From contig JANUWF010000008.1 of the NCBI GenBank assembly GCA_026120185.1, positions 744,001-808,000 of the forward strand: DNA of 64,000 bases, read 5' to 3'. Below, piece by piece: positions 34,321 to 45,054 of this stretch. The position numbers were made by a program, and so were the translations under genes. The DNA comes from Voacanga thouarsii (lineage: Eukaryota; Streptophyta; Magnoliopsida; Gentianales; Apocynaceae). The notes beneath the pieces were generated by a model that saw only the letters and a program-made list of their open reading frames with translations, was not told the DNA's origin and did no database searches. Within the stretch, counting starts at the first letter, position 1. Every line of letters begins with the position of its first letter.

Positions 34321-34606
34321 TTTTGGTTCCATTATATGAGCTGAGATATTAGCCCATTATCCCATCAAATTAACCATTCAAGATCATATCATCTCAATTC
34401 TACAGGTAAATTATATAGACGTAGTGAACGGACCTATGTACTCTATTTTAAGTTATGTAATATAATATGTGTTTTGTATGGCTTTTGTTGCATTTATTAT
34501 TCATATTGCTCTATTTGTTACAAAGACTCCTAGTCTGGGAAATTGTACGGGGTTACCCCCAACAGTGCTACACACTTCCGCTATGATTTCTATTAGGAGT
34601 GTTACA
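34320..34606 (+). repeat. 5' LTR remnant of gypsy-2
   Basis: Ends GAGTGTTACA at 34606 and has the AAAGACTCCTAGTC block near 34520 that corresponds to the AAAGACCCCT block of the other Tekay LTRs. The left border is not determinable; 34320 is approximate. Confidence 0.6.
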
Positions 34607-34942
34607 ATTAGTACTAGAGCAATATTCATGGGATATTGAGAGGATGAGTTTACTGAGAAAAAGCTTAATACAGTGCAGAAGATAGGGGTAATTGAGATTT
34701 TAATGAATGATCCTAATCTTGAGATTACTTGAGACCTTCCCTATTTCTTCTAGTCTTGAACCTTCTGTATCAAGTAGCAGTGGAAATGAGATAAAGGATA
34801 ATGCGATGCATGTTCTAGCTAGTTACGTGTATAATACACCCAATATGGCTTTTATAGTATCCTTTGATGAGATACGTACATCTTTTCTACTACTTGTATT
34901 ATGTTACCTGATAAGGTAGAGTTGTATTGCGGAAATTTACAG
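34607..34942 (+). other. Primer-binding site and leader of gypsy-2
   Basis: ATTAGTACTAGAGC at 34607-34620 follows the LTR end and is a decayed tRNA-Met primer site (family ATTGGTATCAGAGC). The following 320 bp is a leader without a supported frame. Confidence 0.65.
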
Positions 34943-35945
34943 ATGCCGCCTAAACAAGCAACTTATCGACACCCCGAATCATTTGCCGAAGGTTCCTCAA
35001 TAAAGAGAACCCAGTTTACGGCCTTAGATAATGCAATGCTAAATACCTTTCAAAGGGTGATAGATAACTTGCAACAAATATCAGATAATCCCAATAATCA
35101 TGAGCGAAGGGCTGAGATGGTAGATGATCAAGCCCTGGAGCAATTTATAAAGTTCCACTCTCCCTAATTTTATGGTAAACCTAATTCAGAGCAGGAAGCC
35201 GGATCTTAGATTGAGTAGATAGAGAACATATTTGCTGCCCTAAGCTATTCTAAATAGAGAAAGGTACAGTTTGCAGCCTTCCTACTTCAGGACCGCCTGA
35301 GACTAGTGGACTCAGGAGAAGGAACAAAAAAAAATGGGGTTGGACAGATTTCAAAACTAGGTTTAAGAAGGAATTTATTCCTTGCTGGGTTGTGGAGTGA
35401 AGAGATGATGAATTCCAAAATTTCTACCAAGGAGTTCGAACAGTGGGTCAATATGCAGTAGACTCTTCCTAGCTGTCAAAATATTGTCCTCTGCTAGTGC
35501 AATTAAAAGCTGATAGGACAAGGTGATTGGTGAAGGGATTGCGACTAGAGTTAAGATGGGTATTGTTGAGCATAGATCTGGCTACTTATAGTGCTACTGT
35601 TGAGATTGCTTCCAGGATAGAAGGTGAGGATATTGATCAAGTCAAGCAAAAGAACAAAGGCGGATTCAAGAAATCTAATCAAAAGAGAGTTGAAGGATCA
35701 CGATGGTAGAAGAAGGGAAAAATTCCTAGGAATGGAAATGTGATGGGAGGAAAACAAACCCTAAAATATTTCAATTGCAACGAAGGACACAAGATTATCA
35801 ACTGTCCACATCAGCGACGCTCATCCGAATAGATGGGTTTGAAGAGAGGCTATGTTAGCTTGAAACCAGGACCACTGAGGGGGAATCCAAGATAGGCCTT
35901 TACTTCTAAAATGGGAATCAGTAAGCCTTAGGTGAACACACGAGT
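34943..35945 (+). pseudogene. gag: gypsy-2 gag, broken
   Basis: ATG at 34943 gives MPPKQATYRHPESFAEG and QFTALDNAMLNTFQRVIDNL. A stop at 35165 is followed by FYGKPNSEQEAGS, IENIFAALSY, RKVQFAAFLLQDRL and EEMMNSK, with frameshifts. Family order is kept: N-terminal coiled part, gag core, then a zinc knuckle at 35764-35805 reading YFNCNEGHKIINC. The first Cys is Tyr and the spacing is one residue short, so metal binding would be lost. Confidence 0.8.
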
Positions 35946-36330
35946 AGTTGCTTGGACAAGGTGAACTCTGATGCCACAACCATGGTAGAAGGTAAGATTT
36001 CTATTTATGATAAGGAAGCTAAAGTTTTAATAGATCTAGGTTCTATGCATTCTTTTATTGCAAATCCCTTTACTGAATCTGTGAAAGTCAAAAGTGAGGA
36101 AGTCCCATATGAAGTAAATGTTAGTACACCATTGGAGAAACAAATGAATAGTGATCAGATATATCTAGGGTGTAAAATTTTGGTGGGAGACGTTGTGTTA
36201 GAAGGGGATCTGATATCTTTGCCTTTGGAGGATTATGATGCCATTTTGGGAATGTATTAGTTGTCCTGACACCATGCTCAAGTGGATTGTTGGCATAAGG
36301 TGGTGTAATTTTGCATACCAAGAAAACCTG
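35946..36330 (+). pseudogene. pol: gypsy-2 protease
   Basis: One continuous frame of 102 codons (35952-36260): VEGKISIYDKEAKVLID, LGSMHSFI, then LEGDLISLPLEDYDAILGMY. This is the retropepsin-like aspartic protease of Ty3/gypsy elements. The catalytic triad reads D-L-G-S instead of D-S/T-G; the Asp itself is kept. The family D(V/A)ILGMDWL end is replaced by a stop after GMY. Confidence 0.82.
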
Positions 36331-37803
36331 TATTACAATTTATAGGGAAAATTAGGAAAAAGGATAATTTTTTGATATCAGGAGTTAAGGCGCGAAAACT
36401 GATTCGAAAAGGATGCATGGAGTGCTTGGCTTATCTTATAAATAAACCAAGTGAAATAAAGAAGGCAGAAGATGTTCGTGTGGTATGTGAATATATGGAT
36501 GTTTTCCTCACAGAATTGAAGGACTTGGCTCTGAAGAGGGAAATAGAATTTACAATTGATTTATTGCCGACGGTAGAACTAGTGTCCAGAACTATTTATA
36601 GAATGTCGTCGTTAGAATTGAAAGAATTGAAGTAATTGGAGGAGTTGTTGGAATAAGGTTTCATTTGGCCTAGTACGTCTTCTTGGGGAGCACTAGTGCT
36701 TTTGTGCAAAAGAAAGATAGAACATTGAGAATGTGTATAGATTATTGTGGTTTAAATGCAGTGACTGTAAAGAACAAGGACCCATTGCCTATGGCCGATG
36801 AATTATTTGATTAGCTACAAGGAGTATGATGCTTTTCTAAGTTGGACTTGAGGCATGGGTATTATCAAGTTCGTATTCAGGAAGAGGATATTCCGCAACT
36901 GTATTTAATACACGATATGGGCATTATGAGTTTGTTGTAATGCCATTTGGCATTACTAATGCTCTTGCCACATTTATGGATTTGATACATTGAGTGTTCC
37001 AACCATATCTGGATAGTTTTGTTGTGATTTTTATAGAAGATATTTTGGTCTATTCTGAAACCCTCAAGAGTATGAAGTACATCTTCGGAAGGTGTTGGAG
37101 AAGTTACAGGAAGCTAAGATATACGCCAAATTCAACAAGTTTGAATGTTGGTTAAATGAAGTGGCATTCTTGGGACTTGTAATATCCAAAGAAGGAATCA
37201 CAGTAGATCCTACAAAGGTTGAGGTAATTGTGAATTGGAAACGTTCTGAAAACCCAATTGAGTTGTAAAGTTTTTTGGGCTTGGCTAGATACTCTAGGAG
37301 GTTTATTGAGCAATTTTCTAAAATTGCGTCACTTTTAACCCAGCTCACTTAGAAGAAAGTTCCTTATGTTTAGATAGAGAAGTGTGAAAGAAATTTCTTA
37401 AAATTGAAGCAGAGATTAAGCACCACATCGGTTTTAGCTCTACATGTGATGAATAAACCTTATGAGGTGTATATTGATGCACATAAAAAGGATTAGGAGG
37501 AGTGTTGATGTAAGAAAGAAGAGTGATAGCATATATTTTGAGGAAACTGAAACCCCATGAAAAGAATTATCTCATGCATGATTTGGAGTTGGCAGCAATT
37601 GTGTTTGCTTTGAAGAAGTGGAGGCATTATTTATATGCTGCTGAGTTTGAAATTTTCACAGACTATAAGAGTTTGAAATATATTTTCACCCAAAATTATT
37701 TGACCATGAGACAGTGTCGATGGATAGAATTCTAAGAAGAATTTTACTATTTGATTAAATATCACCCTCGAAAGGCAAATGTAGTAGCAGATGCTTTACA
37801 TAG
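36331..37803 (+). pseudogene. pol: gypsy-2 RT and RNase H up to the CACTA insertion
   Basis: Motifs in order: [46 protein letters not shown], then frameshifts through the palm domain. The catalytic box reads FIED (near 37033), with Asp to Glu in the pair. It continues FLGLVISKEGITVDPTKVE, then RNase H with [55 protein letters not shown] and YHPRKANVVADAL. The last codon is split by the CACTA; SRK-like residues follow at 59944. Confidence 0.87.
37801..37803. other. Left target-site duplication (TAG) of the CACTA element
   Basis: TAG at 37801-37803 is repeated at 59941-59943. Three-base duplications are the rule for CACTA elements. One copy completes the gypsy-2 codon frame. Confidence 0.92.
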
Positions 37804-37839
37804 CACTACAAAAAAAAGTGACTTTTGGCAACACCAGAG

Positions 37840-38280
37840 AAAGTGTGGCGAAATTGGCCAAAACTATGGCAAATACGTTTTTGCCACGGAAACACCACGA
37901 TTTTTTAGGCATGGGCTTTACGGCCATTGAAAAAAGTTTGGCACAGTTGTGTAGCCGTGGGGAATACCTTTTGTCACGGATTTACCATAGTTTTGGAGTC
38001 GTTGTAAATAAAGTGTGGTATTTGTTCATGGACTTTTGCCACAGTTTTTCGTAACAGTTATTAACTGTTGGCAAAGATTTCAATTTTTTGTCACGGTTTT
38101 TTTTTAACATTTTACAACTGTGGGGAATATTATTTATTATAATTAAATTTCTATTGAAAATAATCCATTTTGTTACGGTTCTTTTCCAAATTGACATAAC
38201 CGTGGGTAATGCCCATTTGCTACGATTTTCTTACTGTTGTAATTAATACTTTTTGCCACGCTTTAAAGCTTCAAAAAAAA
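37840..38280. repeat. Left subterminal repeat region of the CACTA
   Basis: Repeated short motifs built on TTGCCACGG, TTGTCACGG and their inverse CCGTGG/CTGTGGGGAAT are scattered here, matching motifs near the right end (59660-59920). In known CACTA elements such regions bind the transposase. Here this is inferred from pattern alone. Confidence 0.7.
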
Positions 38281-39360
38281 TAATACGTAATTTTTGGACA
38301 AATTTCCATATTTTTTACATCCATAGTGAATGAACATTGAATTCAATATGATGATATTAACAACTTTTTTTTTCCCTTCTACTTTAACAAGACCATCTAC
38401 TATACATATAAAACTATGAAAACCTCTAATATTAACAATCGACTATCATCCATTGAATGAACATTCAAAATGGCATCTTCTATTAATAATAACTTAATAT
38501 GCACCAAAAAAACTAAATGGAGTCTGATAAGTATTATGAATCTAATCCTTAATATTAGTTCAAAATAGTCCAAAACAAAATGACAATTCTAACCATGACA
38601 TCCATCAGAAGTCATAAAAATTCATTGAGGACAACAAACAATGTTATAATTAAATGAACCTTCGACCACCTTGATCTTCATTCCTCTTATCATTATGAAA
38701 AAAAAAAGGACAATATTACTTCTTAATAAAGCTACAAGTCTGAATTTCTAAAGTCACAAAATCTGGTTTCAAATATATATGTAATCTTCCACTTTAACAT
38801 AAAATTCAGAATCATGATCATTTTCAATCACAGAGTTCCTTGAAGTTAAAAATTACACGGAACAAAAATTGTTGGCGTACACTGGCAAACTCACTTTTGT
38901 AAATAACTTTGAAACTTCTAAGAATACCATCCCACAAGAGGATGAAAAAAATGTCAAAAAATTCCTGAAAATTCAAAAAGATTATATGTACTTGTTTCAA
39001 TTCTTATTTAATTTCTGTTGGTAGAAACACCATAATGCCTCATCTTTTGGAGAAGAAATTGGAAGAAGAAACAAGAAGAAAATTTTATAAAACAAAAACT
39101 ATATATCATTACCAGAAAAGCACAAAAGCTAGATATAATTCTGCCAACATGTTGCATTACATGTTGCACAAAAGCCAGAAAAGCACAAAAGCCAGATATA
39201 AAACAAAAACTACATAACATGTTGCATTTTCTGTCTTTGAAATCCATATTTTGTTAAGCTATTTCTATATATAAGTGAGTGGCTTTCAAGAAATTGCCTT
39301 GACATGAAAAGGAAAAGAAAAAGGTGGAAATATATTAAAAAAACAAAAAAAAACAATTCC
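38281..39360. other. AT-rich CACTA interior, no gene seen
   Basis: Only short open frames, no family motif. Not similar to anything else in the window as far as I can see. Confidence 0.5.
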
Positions 39361-39361
39361 A

Positions 39362-39690
39362 TTCTTGATCTAGGACAATAAAATAGAGTGGACACGTGTT
39401 TAACATCATAAAATCTAAACTTTTCCAACATCTTTTCAAAAGCAATAGATTGATCTAAATATATTTGTCCTTGAGTTCTTATCAATCTCATACCTAAAAT
39501 TGAGCTTCTACCAAATCTTTCATTTCAAATTTGTTTGATAAATAACTTTTCACTTTGTGAATAATGTCTAGATTTGTCTCAAAATTTAGAATATCAACCT
39601 CATATAGATATAATATTATATGTTCTTCGTTATATTCTTTGGTACATATGCATTTATCATGATTGTTAACATAGAAAACCATAACTCAAA
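39362..39690 (-). pseudogene. copia reverse transcriptase fragment inside the CACTA
   Basis: The minus strand reads NHDKCICTKEYNEEHIILYL, then LDIIHKVKSYLSNKFEMKDL. After a frameshift near 39490 come RLIRTQGQIYLDQS, FEKMLEKFRFYDVKHVST. These are the RT palm/thumb motifs of a copia lineage different from the TNT1-like elements nested nearby. The catalytic YVDD region reads LYEVD. Only about 330 bp is recognisable and there are no LTRs, so it is a captured or remnant fragment. Confidence 0.75.
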
Positions 39691-40698
39691 GATGGATAAT
39701 GTTCAAATTAATCCCAAATATCATAAGGAAATTTTAATCTAGGTATACAACCCACCAATAACAGGAAATATAACAAAAAAGTCAAACGAAAATGATAGAT
39801 AAAAGCTAAGAATTCATATGTACTATTGTAGAAATATTTAAGTATTTTATCAAATACTTGATAGGCAAGCAGTTCAAATAAGGGTAATCAAGTAATGTGA
39901 TGCCATCACAACCTCAAGGGAACAATTTGATGATTAACATATTCACCCAAGGCAATGACAACACAAGGAATTTAGAATTTAAGAGATAAATTGATATGAG
40001 CTAAAGATGCACCAATTGCTTTCACGCTTTAGCATAAAGCACAAATGAAAAAACTTCCTGGTAGCAAACGAAAAGTTTTATCCCACTAAGAATAAGTTAA
40101 TAAGCAATGCAACAATGATATTTCAAGGATGAAAGCAATGGAAGACTCATAAATGCATTCCAAAGCCGTAAGACACTATGTTAAACACTTGGTGTGCAAA
40201 AATTCGTCACTCAAAACAAGTAAGAAATTTCACCCTTGTAACTATTCGATACTCAAAGTTCACAAGCAAATTTCATTCCCAATATAATCAACATAATATC
40301 AAGAAATAACTTCACAGTAAGGAAATGGCAAAGATTTGAATTTTATAGCTAACAAAAATTGCATAATAAGAGTTCCAAGATTTTGAATTTTGTATGCAAT
40401 GTTCTTGAAGGAATTTGTACATTTTGCCCAACGAAAAAAGCTTGATTGAAATCAAAACTTTGTAGCTGTGATACCACTTTGGCAGTGACATGAATGGGCC
40501 TCCAAATTAGCTCTTAATCACAATAAACAAGGCTGCAATTTTGTCACTCAAAAGCATGCCAAAATAGTGGACTTTTGTTCAACAGAGTTCAACAAGAATG
40601 GAAGCATAAATCTACCCTCAAAACCTAGGAAAATTAACCCTTCAATAAAGATAGTTTGAAGGCTCAAACAACATAAATGAAGGCTTAAATTCATGATA
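39691..40698. other. AT-rich CACTA interior, no gene seen
   Basis: No supportable frame, RNA or repeat. It ends in the A-rich target site of the nested copia element. Confidence 0.5.
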
Positions 40699-42670
40699 AA
40701 AAATGTTCGTGTTGTGCCCTAGAGGCAATCACGTGTACATTGTATATGACACATTTTACTTTAATAAAAGGCATTATTTATCTTACAGATTCTTTTGTTT
40801 ATTTTTAAGTAATATAACTGTTCGATAAAGTCCCTAATACAACACTGTGTTAAGAAAATCATGATAGAGATCATGATATGAGATTCCTACTACACTGTAT
40901 AATGTTGGTATTTAAATAGTCCCTAGTCAGAGTATTAATGAGATAGGACATCATTAATCCGTGAAGACTAGCTTATGTTAGACTTCCTAATTTGATCAGG
41001 CATTGGTTCTCATATCCGTGAGTATTAAGATACTCAAAGTTAACACATGGATGCTTGTTAACAAATTCATTGGAAAACCTAACTATGAGATAATCACATG
41101 GATAACTATTTAATGCCAATGATATAATCTCAATATAGCAAACGTGCAAGTATCATTCACTTGAGATCTCCAAGGTACTTTGTTTGCTGAGCATTGTACT
41201 TTGATTCCAATTTCTGGAGCTCGATTGAGGGCCGCCTATGGGATGGATATTGGGTTGCGAGGTAAACGAAAGTAGTTGAGAGGGTCAATAAAGGATTCAC
41301 CACTCCTAATAATAGAGGCGAATATCTCATGGTCACTTGTAGAAATTACTACTCAAGAAGTCCTTGGCCAAATCGATTGTGTATTGGAAATAATTCCAAT
41401 TAATACACATCTAGAGTAGTGGGTTCCTGGTACAAGCACTATTGTATTCGGGCCAGAATTAATTCTGGAGGGAGTTGGCACTAATTCTGTACTCCAAACC
41501 AAATGAGATATTGTATGGTGAAAGGAGGTAATTGCACTGTAGTTTGTTATTGAAGGGTTCATGTCAAGCCACTTGACTTCCTAGACTATTGGGTGGTCAT
41601 GATATATTGCTAGATACTGCTCATGATCTGGGAATATGAGTTTATTAATTAATGAATTAATAAACTAATTCTGATTAGAATTAATATAATTAATTCTAAT
41701 TAATTATGGATTACTAATCTCAAAGACGTTTGGATTAATTTATGTTCGCTATGTTGGGTATCTCTCACGCATATCATATATGTCGCAGCGGAAAATAAAA
41801 CGAGATACCATCCCAGGATCTGCATATGTGTGGAAAACAAAACATAGAGTGAATAAAGGTAATAGCTTTTTACTTTTCTTTGATCGTCTGAAGAACAAAA
41901 ATTTTCTTCTTCAAGTCAGGCGCGATCCAGCAATCCTCTTGATCAAACACTACGAGAGTTGAACATCCAACCACTATAATCACAGTGTGTGATTATTTCT
42001 AACAGTAATCCACACAAAGGATACACTCAAGTACGAAGTTTTCTATGCTAGAAAAAAATTTAAGTGGCAGCTAGGGTTACTTGTTTTCAGAAAAATAACG
42101 TGATAGAGAGAGAAGAGAAGAAGTCGTTTGTTGCCTAGGGTTTCTGTGGATCCAACCTCTGCTAGGGTTTCGAGTATGTCATACATATAAACCGAAAAAG
42201 CCTACTAAAATTGAGAATTCTAATCCTATTAGAATTCCCTAATTGTAATTGGAAACATCAAGTTCTCACAATTACAATTTGGACCATAATTATAACTAAT
42301 TATAATTTGGCCACTACAACTTCTCTTTCAGCAATTAACCCCACTATGTTATCAAATAACATCTTGAGTATACAATCCTCTATTGTGTATAACCTATTAG
42401 GTTTCCCAGTGTAATACCCCGCCCAAAACCACCTTTGACTATGGGAAAAAGTCATGCATTGCATAGCATCTTGCATTTTATGTGGTAGCTAGAATAATTT
42501 TATTTGCATGGTGCATGTGAATTTTTTAGTTGCTCTTGCATTTGAATTAATTGATGTAAAATAGTTGTGTTGTTAAAGACTTGTTTAAGGGAGGTTTGGT
42601 CGAAGACTTAGAAGGATGAGTATTGGGGTGGTAAGAACTTCTTGTAGAAAAATTAGCATTGGAGTTGTTT

Positions 42671-42721
42671 TGGAATAACGGGGAGGTTGGTGATTTCCTT
42701 TGGTGACCCGAGTTCGAATCC
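42671..42721 (+). promoter_or_regulatory. tRNA-like A box/B box pair in the solo LTR
   Basis: TGGAATAACGG (42671-42681) and AGTTCGAATCC (42711-42721), 261 bp from the LTR start, identical to the pair at 8985-9035. Confidence 0.5.
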
Positions 42722-45027
42722 TACCTTTTGTGAAGTAAGTTTCTCTTCTTGAAATTATTTTCTTTAGACCGTTTCTTATCTTGGCCGAAAAAGAATCTAG
42801 CTATCCTAGAGAAATTTTAGTATTTTTACTCCAAGGAAATAAGTCTCTATATTTATTTCCTAAATTCAAGGACTTTGATGTGAATAAAGTTCACCTTTAA
42901 TTTTCAGCTTGTGTTCCTTAGGATTTTCAAAGAAACCCCTAGCTAGAAGCCACCTTGAAGAATTTCAAGTGGTATAAAACTCTTCTTGATGAATATTAGA
43001 GTTAGGGAATATATTAGGGGGAAAATATTATTTTACCTCTTCAAGAACTCTAGCCAGAATCCTTTTATTTATTTAATTGTTTTAGAGAAATATTTTAACT
43101 AAAGTCTTAGATATTTTCTTTGGGTTTAAACGCCACTTCCATAGGAGTAAGACTCTATATTTAACTCCTAAGTTCAAGGATTTTAGCTGCGGATGAAATT
43201 TGTTTTATTTTCAGCTTTTGTTCCCTTGAATTTTCGGAAACCATAAGTTGGAAATATTCTGGAAATTTTTCCAGATTTTGACCGCCACCTTGGAACGCCT
43301 TTAGCTCAATCCAAACTCTTCTAGGACTAGAGGAAATCCTATCCAAATCCTTGATAAAAACCAGATTTTATTTCAATCCAAATTCAACTAGGATTTCTTC
43401 CTTTTCCTAGCTGAATTTCGGCAGCTTTGAATCTACATAAGCTGTCCGAAATTCCAGCCATCTTTAGCTACAATCCAACTCTGAAAATCCTAGCTCAAAA
43501 CACCTAGAACACTCCTTAACAATTCAACTACCTTAGCTGCACAAAACCAGAATTTTATTCACACAAAAACACTGAAATTCGTCCAGCATATACACAGGAA
43601 AATTCGGACAGCTTGGTGCAGGATTTTCGGCCAGCTTTGTGTTCCTACTTCAACCGAAATTCTGCACACATCATTCACTGAAAAACCCCAGCTGAACAAG
43701 CTATTTTCAGCACCCAAAACCCTCACATTTTCCCTGGAGATTTCGGCAGAATTACAGTCTGAACAATCCAGAATTTCTTCTCCTTTTGTTCAGCGATTTC
43801 GCACAGCTTGCACAGGATTTTTCAGTCATCAACATCCACTCAAACTCTTCCTTATTTGGCCCAAAATTCTGAATACATACAGCCCTTCCTTTGAGCAGTG
43901 TTTTGGCCAGCTTAGAGGAGCAAATTGCAGAATCTTTTCCTCCATAAAACTCCCCTAAAGTCGGTAGCAGGGAGGCGCGCGCAAGCTGGAAATTCTGCCT
44001 TTGCTGTCCAAGAAACCTAAAGCCATTAGGAGTCTATCTAAACATCACCATCTAACCCTAAACTAATCTTCTCCAATTTTAAACCATAACCACTGTCTAC
44101 CCTCTCCATTCTACACAAAAATTTCAGCAACTTCTCTCTTCAAATTTTCGAAAATACAAGAGTTGTTCCAAGCAAAAATCGAACACACCTTAAGGTAAGC
44201 ACAAATCCTTTCAACCTATTGATGCCGTTTTCTCTAATGATTCTTTTCTCTTTCTTCTACCCTTAAATCACACCCTATAGAGGCTGATTTCCTCTTCTTC
44301 CTTAATTTTCGGTCAAGTGAAGCAAAGGAGGTAGCTTCTCTCTTCTTCTCAAGCGAACTCGGGACGATCACCATAGGAGCATCGAGACCTCATTACCCGG
44401 TAGTTGCAAGGTAAGGGAATATCCTCTCTTGATGTCGAAAGTAAAGTGTAATGGTGTTTATTAGCGAGATAAACATGTGGTCGTAGTATTTGATCTTTGG
44501 GGATTGAATAGTTTACTTGGAATTAAATAGGAGATTGCAAATTGTTATGAAAATAAATGGGATTAGAGCATGTTTGAATTAATTGAGACCCTGATCATGA
44601 TATTATATGGTTTAGATCAGGAGGATAATTGAGGAAAGCCAGCTGCGAATTTATCGCATTTATCTGAGGCATATCAAGTAAGTCCTTTCATAAACTCTTT
44701 TATTAAATGCTGAGCCCATTTATAAACTGTTTTGTTAAAGGTTGTGATGGCGAGTCAATGTTGGGAAGCTTTGTAAAGCTATTGTTAAACTATGTTTGCT
44801 TGGGTTGTAAACGTGGATATTTATTCTTTAAACAGTTTTGTTAAACTAACGGTTTTTAGCAAGAAAACTATTCTTTTCCTTAAATTTTTAGAAATCTCTT
44901 TTAAAGAAAACCACATTTTACAAAGCCAAGGTTTGAAAATATTTTGAATCAAGAATTGACGGATATGTTCATTGAGTACTCAATAAGGGTAGGCTAACAA
45001 TACTAGTCTTGGAGGGCTAGCGTAAGT

Positions 45028-45054
45028 CTTCTGGCAGGAGGTCACCTCCCGAAG
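45028..45054 (+). other. Conserved LTR hairpin
   Basis: 5' arm CTTCTGG and 3' arm CCCGAAG: one A-to-G change relative to 11355-11381 turns a pair into a wobble, so the stem is still formed. The loop differs by one base. Confidence 0.5.
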
